37,044 bases of DNA from Clostridia bacterium (GTDB lineage: Bacteria > Bacillota > Clostridia > Oscillospirales > QAKW01). The notes beneath the pieces are model-generated. The model was not told the origin of the DNA. It saw only the letters and a list, made by a program, of their open reading frames with translations, and did not search any database. The stretch lies in NCBI GenBank assembly GCA_017560905.1, contig JAFZEA010000028.1, positions 1 through 37,044 on the forward strand, in the 5' to 3' direction. Positions within the stretch are counted from its first letter, which is position 1, and every line of letters starts with the position of its first letter. This document shows positions 25,958 through 32,346 of the stretch, piece by piece. The position numbers and the translations under genes were made by a program.

Positions 25958-27217
25958 CTATTGTACATCAGCGGCACACAGCGCATCCAGTGCTATTTCT
26001 TTAGGCTCGCCGCCGTTCATATCTTTCAGTGTGATCTTCCCGCTTTCCAGTTCGCCGTCGCCCAGCACGATGACGTGACGAGCGCCGATCTTGGAGGCGT
26101 ATTTCATCTGCGCTTTAAGACTTTTGCCCATCAGGTCGGTAACAACGCCTGCCCCTGCACCTGTCAGTTCCGCCACAAGCGCCGCCGCCTTGACCTTGGC
26201 AGCCTCGCCCATAGGCGCAATATACAGATCAGGCACTTTTTTATCCTCTAAGGTAATGCCCTGACTTTCCAGCATCAGCAAAAACCGCTCCATACCCATC
26301 GCAAATCCGATGCCGGGGAAATCCTCACCGCCCAGCTGCTCGGTCATACCGTCGTAGCGGCCGCCGCCGCATACGGTGGACTGAGCGCCAAGGTCTGTAC
26401 TTACAAATTCAAACACCGTGCGGTTATAATAGTCAAGACCTCTTACGATCCGTGCATCGATCTCAAAGGGAATGTTCATCGCGCCAAGATAGGATTGCAC
26501 CTTTTCAAAGTGATCGGCGCAGTCAGAACAGATGTGGTCGAGAATCAGCGGAGCCTCTTTGCCAAGTTCCTTGCATCCCGCATCCTTACAATCGAGAATA
26601 CGCATCGGATTCTTTTCCAAACGGGTCAGACAGGTGGGACAAAGCTTGTCCTTTTTGTCCTCAAAATAAGCTCTCAGCTTATTTCTGTACTCCGCTCTGC
26701 AGCTGCGGCAACCGATGGAATTGAGGTGAAGTGTCACTCCGCTTACACCCAGTCGCTCAAACAACTGATGGGGCAGTGAGATCAGCGTGGCATCACTCAT
26801 CGGGTCGGTGGCGCCGAACATCTCCACACCAAACTGGTGAAACTCTCTGAGTCTTCCCTTCTGCGGTTTTTCGTAGCGGTAGCAACCGATCAGATAAAAC
26901 AGCTTGACGGGCATCGGCGCATTGAACAGACCGTTTTCCAAAAAGGAACGGACCACACCGGCCGTGCCCTCGGGGCGCAGGGTGATGCTTCTGCCACCCT
27001 TGTCCTCAAAGGTATACATTTCTTTACTCACCACGTCGGTGGTGTCCCCCACACCACGGGAGAATACCTCGGTATGCTCCACCACAGGCGTGCGGATCTC
27101 TTCAAAGCCGTGTCTGCCGCAAATATCACGGATGACGTTTTCCAGCGCCGTCCACTTGCCGCTGTTCTCCGGCAAAATATCAAGCATCCCCTTGGGGGCG
27201 GATATTTTCTCTGACAT
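25958..27217 (-). CDS. hisS: Histidyl-tRNA synthetase
   Basis: A class II synthetase of 419 residues that charges tRNA-His. N-terminal [13 protein letters not shown] and motif 1 region; motif 2 [22 protein letters not shown]; histidine-specific [13 protein letters not shown]; motif 3 [13 protein letters not shown]; and an anticodon-binding domain over the last ~95 residues (DLYIAPMGE ... [16 protein letters not shown]). Two Cys clusters (CRSC and CPTCLTR ... CKDAGC ... CSDC) are seen in many Clostridia, possibly a zinc knuckle. A T-box leader lies upstream, as usual for synthetase genes. aspS follows at once, the normal hisS-aspS pair of Firmicutes. Confidence 0.96.
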   Translation of the reverse strand: MSEKISAPKGMLDILPENSGKWTALENVIRDICGRHGFEEIRTPVVEHTEVFSRGVGDTTDVVSKEMYTFEDKGGRSITLRPEGTAGVVRSFLENGLFNAPMPVKLFYLIGCYRYEKPQKGRLREFHQFGVEMFGATDPMSDATLISLPHQLFERLGVSGVTLHLNSIGCRSCRAEYRNKLRAYFEDKKDKLCPTCLTRLEKNPMRILDCKDAGCKELGKEAPLILDHICSDCADHFEKVQSYLGAMNIPFEIDARIVRGLDYYNRTVFEFVSTDLGAQSTVCGGGRYDGMTEQLGGEDFPGIGFAMGMERFLLMLESQGITLEDKKVPDLYIAPMGEAAKVKAAALVAELTGAGAGVVTDLMGKSLKAQMKYASKIGARHVIVLGDGELESGKITLKDMNGGEPKEIALDALCAADVQ

Positions 27218-27271
27218 TATAGTTTACCTCCTGAAGGTTTGTTATAAAATGGATGGTGAACACTTTTGATT

Positions 27272-27296
27272 GATTTTTGATCTACGATCAAAAATC
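27272..27296. repeat. 11-bp hairpin in the hisS leader
   Basis: GATTTTTGATC (27272-27282) and GATCAAAAATC (27286-27296) form a perfect inverted repeat with a 3-base loop, between the T-box terminator and the hisS ribosome site. The role is unknown. Confidence 0.5.
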
Positions 27297-27301
27297 TTTC
27301 C

Positions 27302-27336
27302 TTACCTATTCACTCTTACCTATTACTTTTTACCTA
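27302..27336. repeat. Five tandem heptamers in the hisS leader
   Basis: On the plus strand, TTACCTA-TTCACTC-TTACCTA-TTACTTT-TTACCTA: three identical 7-mers alternating with diverged 7-mers, all in strict 7-base phase. Non-coding. Confidence 0.7.
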
Positions 27337-27344
27337 AAACAAAA

Positions 27345-27490
27345 GCCCCTTAGACCCACTGCCGTGCAGTGGGTCTAAGGGGCGAGAATACAAATTTTTC
27401 CCGCGGTGCCACCCTTATTGAGCAAACGCTCCGCTTTTTTGTTCAGTTTGGTTGTCCTCCGCGGTTGTCAGCCACCTCAACAGACAAAAC
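27345..27490 (-). ncRNA. T-box leader of hisS-aspS with terminator (compact form)
   Basis: Read on the minus strand, the T-box core AAGGGTGGCACCGCGGG (27416-27400) is followed by a perfect 18-bp terminator stem (27383-27366 with 27362-27345) and a T-rich tail. The antiterminator can be drawn: AAGGG pairs with CCCTT and GCGGG with CTCGC around the TGGCACC bulge, and the CCCTT strand is shared with the terminator. Uncharged tRNA should favour read-through into hisS. Only about 75 bases separate the core from the mgsA stop, too little for a full stem I, and no His codon (CAC/CAT) is evident in that gap. The specifier may lie inside mgsA, or the leader may be reduced. A second T-box-like string lies at 27478-27459. 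Confidence 0.85.
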
Positions 27491-27889
27491 TCATTTGTTA
27501 ATATACATTCTCCAATCCAGATCGCCCCGATCGAGTGCCATAATGATGACCTCGGCGGTGGCAATGTTGGTGGCAACGGGCACATTGTGCACGTCGCACA
27601 AGCGAAGGATCAGATTCTCCTCACGCTCCAGCTTGGAGGGGGTGGAGGGATCACGGAAATACAGCATTATATCCACATCATCACAGGATATTCTCGCCGC
27701 AATCTGGTCGGCGCCACCTTGTGTGCCGCTCAGAAAACGCTGAATCTCCATTCCCGTTGCCTCAGCGATCAGATTCGCGGTGGTCGCAGTAGCTCCGATA
27801 TTGTGCTTAGACAAAATACCGGCATAAGCAATACAAAATTGAACCATCAGTTCCTTTTTCTTTTCATCCGCAATAAGCGCTATATTCAC
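27491..27889 (-). CDS. mgsA: Methylglyoxal synthase
   Basis: Converts dihydroxyacetone phosphate to methylglyoxal and phosphate, a cytosolic bypass of lower glycolysis used under phosphate limitation or sugar-phosphate stress. 132 residues, the size of clostridial MgsA. Family motifs: NIALIADEKKKELMVQFC, phosphate-binding FLSGTQGGADQIAARI, DIMLYFRDP, and LCDVHNVPVATNIATAEVII. The start is GTG at 27889 with AAAGGAGA 6 bases upstream. It follows minD by 21 bases; the minD-mgsA neighbourhood is common in Clostridia, where minE and rodA often intervene, but not here. Regulation is probably from the minD promoter. Confidence 0.93.
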   Translation of the reverse strand: MNIALIADEKKKELMVQFCIAYAGILSKHNIGATATTANLIAEATGMEIQRFLSGTQGGADQIAARISCDDVDIMLYFRDPSTPSKLEREENLILRLCDVHNVPVATNIATAEVIIMALDRGDLDWRMYINK

Positions 27890-27910
27890 GTAGCTTCTCC
27901 TTTCTTCCTG

Positions 27911-28669
27911 CTAAAATTTCTTTTTCCTCCACAAGGGAGACAGGGGCATTTGTTTACCGCACAGCCGCCAAGCGATGCGCACAAGCGCATCGGCCGCCGA
28001 CGCCTTTTTCTCTTCAAAAATACTGCGGCGGGTATTGGCACATACCATTACCTTTTCATCCTCCGGGATAATGCCCAGAAGCGGCAGACCGATCTCATCC
28101 ATTATGTTGTCCACATTTTCAAAATATCCTTTTTTGACAAATGCGGGTCGCATACGGTTAATGATCAACTGCACGGGAATGGGATGCATACCAACGATCA
28201 AAGCGGCAGCTCTGCCCGCATCCCGAATGGCGGTGATGTCGGGTGTTGCCACCACAAGGGCACGGTCTGCGGCGTACACTGCAGAGGCAAAGCCCTCTCC
28301 CAGTCCTGCCGGACAGTCGAGCAACACGTAATCACAGCTCTGGGCCAGCTTTTTGCAAAGCTCTCTGAGCTTCTTTTCCTCAATGTGCGCTCTGAAATCC
28401 GCCGCAGCGGGAATCATCGAAAGATTCCGATAACGGTTGTGCGTAACCAATGCTTTGTGCAACGGTGTACGCTCACTCAGGACGTCGGAAAGATCAAATA
28501 TCGTCTTTTCCTCCAGTCCCAGTGCAATATCCAGATTGTTCAGTCCCGTATCGCAATCGATACAGACCACTTTTTTATCCTGCAAGGCCAGTGCCGTCGC
28601 AAGAAAAGCACAAAGTGTGGTCTTACCCACACCGCCCTTGCCGGAAACAATGGCAACTATCTCTCCCAT
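27911..28669 (-). CDS. minD: Septum-site-determining ATPase MinD
   Basis: 252 residues, ParA/MinD family. Deviant Walker A SGKGGVGKTT (9-18), switch region DCDTGLNNLDIALGLE, LLDCPAGLGEG (where MinD proteins have the DxPAG motif), TPDITAIRDAGRA, and INRMRPAFVKKG, all diagnostic of MinD rather than ParA or Mrp. The C-terminus ends in SPLWRKKKF, short and basic, a possible reduced membrane-targeting helix. The start is ATG 28669, preceded by AAGGGAAG; the frame extending to 28792 would cross the promoter. No minC or minE is adjacent. MinD recruits MinC to block division away from midcell; with no partner gene here, a DivIVA-type or stand-alone arrangement is possible. Confidence 0.9.
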   Translation of the reverse strand: MGEIVAIVSGKGGVGKTTLCAFLATALALQDKKVVCIDCDTGLNNLDIALGLEEKTIFDLSDVLSERTPLHKALVTHNRYRNLSMIPAAADFRAHIEEKKLRELCKKLAQSCDYVLLDCPAGLGEGFASAVYAADRALVVATPDITAIRDAGRAAALIVGMHPIPVQLIINRMRPAFVKKGYFENVDNIMDEIGLPLLGIIPEDEKVMVCANTRRSIFEEKKASAADALVRIAWRLCGKQMPLSPLWRKKKF

Positions 28670-28697
28670 GGGCACTTCCCTTTCGCATTGATACTTT

Positions 28698-28726
28698 ATT
28701 TTAACATAAGTATACAATAAAGTAAA
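28698..28726 (-). promoter_or_regulatory. Predicted promoter of minD-mgsA
   Basis: On the minus strand, TTTACT (28726-28721), 17 bases, TAAAAT (28703-28698) with an extended -10 TG. It lies 28 bases before the minD ATG in strongly AT-rich DNA. It may also supply hisS and aspS, as no promoter is evident between mgsA and hisS. Confidence 0.55.
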
Positions 28727-28770
28727 GTAAAAAAATATTATTAAGTACAATTTTGTTTCAAATAATTTCC

Positions 28771-28812
28771 AAAAGGGGCTGTAAAAAAACAACTTTTTTT
28801 ACAGCCCCTTTT
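28771..28812 (-). terminator. Strong terminator of the acyl-CoA ligase operon
   Basis: A perfect 19-bp stem (28771-28789 with 28794-28812) with a CAAC loop, beginning 1 base after the ligase stop. U-rich arms serve the minus strand. Confidence 0.85.
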
Positions 28813-28813
28813 A

Positions 28814-30511
28814 TTAGTTTCGTTTATTGTCTTCCCGATGCTGCAGGGATTTCCAGTCAACCTTACCCACTTTGGTCACGGGCAGGCTCTCCATCAGCTC
28901 CACCACACGAGGACGACTGTATACGCTGAGTTCTTTTTTGCAAACAGCCAGTATTTCGGAAACAAAGGCTTTTGGCACCTCGGGCATCTGAGCGGGCTGA
29001 ATGATCGCCTTGATGACGTTCATTTTATAGTCGTCAGGTACCGCCACACAGCAACAACGCGCCACACCGGGCAGACTCTCGATAAACTGCTCGATCTTGC
29101 CGGGATAGACGGGAAAGCCCGATACCTTGACAATGCGCTTGATGCGCCCTGCAAAGAAAAGGTACCCCTCCTCGTCCATACGTCCCATATCCCCCGTTTT
29201 GAGCCACACCGTGCCGTCACGGTCGGTAAACAGTACCTTTTGCGTTTCCGCACTGTCAAGATAGCCCAGCATCACGGTGGGGCCGGAGATGACAATTTCA
29301 CCCGTTTGCCCTGCGGTAAGCTCTGTCATAGTTTCGGGATCGCAGATCTTGACACAGACCTCGGGCAGAGGTACGCCGATAGACCCCTCTTTCTCCCGTT
29401 TGGGCGGAGTGACCACGCAAGCGGTCACCGTTTCGGTCAGTCCGTAGCCCTCTTTGAGGGTGACGGAGGCGTTATGCTCTTTGAGGAAAATATCAAAGCG
29501 CTTTTTAAGTGTGGGCGGACAGGCATCGCCGCCGACAAACACACCCTTGAGAAAAGAAAGGTCAATACTCTTTATGCTCTTTTCTCTGAGCAGAGCCTCA
29601 TACAGCGTGGGTACGCCGGTGATAATGTTCGGTTTTTTGGATTTGAGAATAGCGGCAAATTCCTTGGCGTTAAACTGCGCCACCATAATGGAGGTCATAC
29701 CGTATATCAAAGCTGCGTGCATACACACGCCCAGCCCGAACCCGTGAAAAAAGGGCAATATCGCCATCATTCGTGGCTCCTCGGGCCAGTGCTCGATCTG
29801 GCAGTACACCTGTCCTGCCAGCGCCGCAAAATTGCGTGCCGACAGACATATTCCCTTAGGCTCGCCGCTCGAGCCGCCGCTGAACAAAATGACGGCGGTA
29901 TCCCGCTCGGGGTCGGTCGCCACGGGCGGTGCGGGACATTCGTAATCGTTGTGAGAGAGCAGTTCTTTGAACTTTACAGGCACCTCGGGGGGACGTTTGA
30001 GTCCCGCTTTTTTGAGCACGATGCGGCGCACGATGGCACGCTTAATGAGCGGCGCATCCTGCCACATAGAGCAACACACAATGTTGTGCAGACCGCTGTT
30101 TTCCAGCATCTCTCTGTGCTTGGCATAGGCTACATCCATCAGAAAAAGTGCCTTAGCCTCACTCTGCCGCAAAAATTCCTGTAGCTCTGCCGTAGAGGAC
30201 AACGGATGCACCATAACGCTCACCGCGCCCACTCGACTGACGGCATAAAACAGCGCAGCGGCATCGGGCATATTGGGCAGGCAAATGCACACGCGATCGC
30301 CCTTTGAAATGCCGAGGTTGATCAGCGCATTGCTGAGAATGTCCGCTCTGGAAAGCAGTTTGTCAAACCGCACGGTAGCGCCGAAATAATCCACCGCATT
30401 TTTGTATCGGTTTTTGTAGGCGGAGCGACGAAACTGCTCGTAGAGAGTACCTGCCGCATACTCGGGATGGGCAGGTACATAATCATATTGTTTTTGCCAG
30501 ATGGGTTGCAT
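28814..30511 (-). CDS. AMP-dependent acyl-CoA synthetase/ligase
   Basis: A 565-residue ANL-superfamily enzyme that activates a carboxylic acid, probably a fatty acid, with ATP and then CoA. Core motifs: phosphate-binding ILFSGGSSGEPKG (variant of TSGTTGxPKG, about residue 210), YGLTET (A5), LKTGDMGRMDEEGYLFFAGR (A7-A8 hinge) and the catalytic lysine region PVTKVGKVDW near the C-terminus. It most resembles long-chain acyl-CoA synthetases; the chain-length preference cannot be read. Last gene of a four-gene operon, 2 bases after the membrane protein gene, with a terminator directly after the stop. The pairing with a wall hydrolase and epimerase is unusual. Confidence 0.9.
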   Translation of the reverse strand: MQPIWQKQYDYVPAHPEYAAGTLYEQFRRSAYKNRYKNAVDYFGATVRFDKLLSRADILSNALINLGISKGDRVCICLPNMPDAAALFYAVSRVGAVSVMVHPLSSTAELQEFLRQSEAKALFLMDVAYAKHREMLENSGLHNIVCCSMWQDAPLIKRAIVRRIVLKKAGLKRPPEVPVKFKELLSHNDYECPAPPVATDPERDTAVILFSGGSSGEPKGICLSARNFAALAGQVYCQIEHWPEEPRMMAILPFFHGFGLGVCMHAALIYGMTSIMVAQFNAKEFAAILKSKKPNIITGVPTLYEALLREKSIKSIDLSFLKGVFVGGDACPPTLKKRFDIFLKEHNASVTLKEGYGLTETVTACVVTPPKREKEGSIGVPLPEVCVKICDPETMTELTAGQTGEIVISGPTVMLGYLDSAETQKVLFTDRDGTVWLKTGDMGRMDEEGYLFFAGRIKRIVKVSGFPVYPGKIEQFIESLPGVARCCCVAVPDDYKMNVIKAIIQPAQMPEVPKAFVSEILAVCKKELSVYSRPRVVELMESLPVTKVGKVDWKSLQHREDNKRN

Positions 30512-30513
30512 AG

Positions 30514-31308
30514 CTATTCCTCTTTGTCCGCGATCTTTTCTACCTGGCGCATGCTGACGATCTGATAGTGCAGTTCTTCATATGCCAGTTCATTTTCGTC
30601 GCCGGAGGTCACTTTTTTGAGCGTATAGACCTCACGCTTGCGGAAGTTTGCCTCGTTGGCCAGAGGATCCTCGTCCACATCGTTATTCTGATAACAGTCC
30701 ACCGTTACCTGTGCGGTCTGATTTTCCTCATCCAGCGTGATCTCCACGACATTGGGAATGAGGTATTCGGTGGGATAAGAAATGGGTACGGTATAGGTAC
30801 CGTTAAGACGGTTGTAGGTAAAGTCACCGCACACCGTCATATTGCGGTGCTTGTAGCTTTCGGTATAATCGGTGTAGTAGTTAGCCAGTTTTTCCACCAA
30901 TCTCTTGGGCACACGGTAAGCCTGCCCATCCTCGCCCGAAGCCAAAACGCCCTGAGAATTGTTCAGCGTTATGGCCTGCCACAGACCGAAGCTGATCAGA
31001 TATTCGCTGTCCAGCTCGTTAATGGAAGTAAAGGAGGGTACGTCCTGCATAACAAAGTTATCCAGCAGTATCTCAAAGTATTCCTCGCTGTCCGCCTCAA
31101 CAGAGGACAACTGATCGTACAACGCAGAAGCCGCTGCAATGTTGTTTGTGTCCACACCCTCGGAATATACGTCGGCACGGAACAAACCAACGACACCGAC
31201 GATCAAGGATATGATCAGCCATATCACCAAACCGATAAAGGCCAAACCTATACAAAAGGTCAGCGCCATACGTTTTTTACTGGGATGAGTGTTAGGCGCA
31301 GTTTCCAT
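30514..31308 (-). CDS. Unknown membrane-anchored protein
   Basis: 264 residues; I recognise no family. A short cytosolic N-terminus (METAPNTHPSKKR) is followed by one strongly hydrophobic segment (about 15-42) and an acidic extracytoplasmic region (about 45-264) rich in Asp and Glu, with beta-type stretches (TYTVPISYPTEYLIPNVVEITLDEENQTAQVTVDCY). No cysteine-rich, enzymatic or signal-sensing motif is visible. It lies 2 bases after galM and 2 bases before the acyl-CoA ligase, so the three are surely co-expressed. AAAGGAGG lies 7 bases before the ATG. It is a good candidate for a small extracellular sensor or accessory protein, but that is a guess. Confidence 0.8.
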   Translation of the reverse strand: METAPNTHPSKKRMALTFCIGLAFIGLVIWLIISLIVGVVGLFRADVYSEGVDTNNIAAASALYDQLSSVEADSEEYFEILLDNFVMQDVPSFTSINELDSEYLISFGLWQAITLNNSQGVLASGEDGQAYRVPKRLVEKLANYYTDYTESYKHRNMTVCGDFTYNRLNGTYTVPISYPTEYLIPNVVEITLDEENQTAQVTVDCYQNNDVDEDPLANEANFRKREVYTLKKVTSGDENELAYEELHYQIVSMRQVEKIADKEE

Positions 31309-31310
31309 AT

Positions 31311-32336
31311 TTATTCCTCCTTTATAAAGGCATACGCTGTTTTACTGTGATAGGTTTCCCCCGCTTTAACAAGGGTAGAGGGGAAATGGGGCTGGTTGGG
31401 GCTGTCGGGATAATGCTGTGTTTCCAGACAAAAGCCCTCCCACTTATTGTACCCGTTGGCGGTGCCTTTACCCGCTGTGCTGGAGAGCACATTGCCGGCA
31501 TAAAACTGTACGCCCACCTCATCGGTAAACACGTTCATTGTGATACCGCTTCGGGGGCTGTATGCCTGCACTGCCAAGCGGAAGCCCTCGCCGTCCAGAC
31601 AGTAATTGTGGTCGTAACCGTCGCCGTAAGACAACTGCTTGTCATCGGCCTTGATCTCTTTGCCGATGGCTTTGGGCGCAGTAAAGTCAAAGGGTGTGCC
31701 TGCCACCAGACGGAGTACGCCTGTGGGAATGAGTTTTTCATCTACGGGCAGGTAGCGTCCCGCCAAGATTTGCAGACGGGTGTCCAGTATATCTCCGTTG
31801 CCCGCACCGCTCAGATTGAAGTAACAGTGATTGGTAAGATTGACAGGTGTATCCTCATCGCCCACGGCGCTGTATTCCAGTATCAGTGCGTCCTCCTCTA
31901 TGGAAAAACGCATCTCTACCGCCAGCGTACCGGGATAACCGCTGTCCGCTCCCTTGTCTGTCAGACACAGGGTAACGGCATTGTCCTCCATGCTTTTTTC
32001 TTGCCAAAACAGCTCGTTGTACCCCACGTTTCCGCCGTGGAGATGGTTGACGCCGTCGTCGTTTTTGTCTACGCTGTACTGCTTACCGTCTACGGTAAAG
32101 CTACCCCCGGCAATGCGGTTGCCGTAGCGGCCGATGGTGGCGCCCAGATAACCTCCGTTGTCCTCATAGCCTGCCACATCATCGTACCCCAGTGCTACGT
32201 CGACCCCTTTGTAGATCAAGGATTGGATGGTAGCACCTCTGTCGAGGATACCGACACTGAGATCTCCGTTTCGAATGGTGTAAAGCGTAACAACTTTACC
32301 ATCTTTGTCTGTTCCAAAAATACTTTTACTGACCAT
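31311..32336 (-). CDS. galM: Aldose 1-epimerase (galactose mutarotase)
   Basis: 341 residues. Interconverts alpha and beta anomers of hexoses for galactose and glucose use. Family motifs: GATIQSLI, GRYGNRIAGG, NHLHGG, the catalytic His region TNHCYFNLSG, YDHNYCLD, and the Glu motif CLETQHYPDSPNQP. No signal peptide, so cytosolic. The start is ATG 32336, because AGGAGG lies a few bases upstream; the longer frame to 32354 would run through that site. The gene begins 10 bases after the glucosaminidase stop and is the second gene of the operon. No galactose genes are nearby, so its role in a wall-hydrolase operon is unclear. Confidence 0.93.
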   Translation of the reverse strand: MVSKSIFGTDKDGKVVTLYTIRNGDLSVGILDRGATIQSLIYKGVDVALGYDDVAGYEDNGGYLGATIGRYGNRIAGGSFTVDGKQYSVDKNDDGVNHLHGGNVGYNELFWQEKSMEDNAVTLCLTDKGADSGYPGTLAVEMRFSIEEDALILEYSAVGDEDTPVNLTNHCYFNLSGAGNGDILDTRLQILAGRYLPVDEKLIPTGVLRLVAGTPFDFTAPKAIGKEIKADDKQLSYGDGYDHNYCLDGEGFRLAVQAYSPRSGITMNVFTDEVGVQFYAGNVLSSTAGKGTANGYNKWEGFCLETQHYPDSPNQPHFPSTLVKAGETYHSKTAYAFIKEE

Positions 32337-32346
32337 ATTTTTCCTC

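Noticed and set aside
27302-27336. CRISPR-like repeat array
   Set aside because: The 7-base unit is far too short and has no spacers; it is a simple tandem repeat.
28670-28792. N-terminal extension of MinD
   Set aside because: It covers the predicted promoter and part of the neighbouring terminator and encodes an Phe/Tyr-rich run unlike MinD.
28838-30184. Plus-strand 448-codon frame opposite the acyl-CoA ligase
   Set aside because: Shadow; the minus-strand product has complete ANL motifs.
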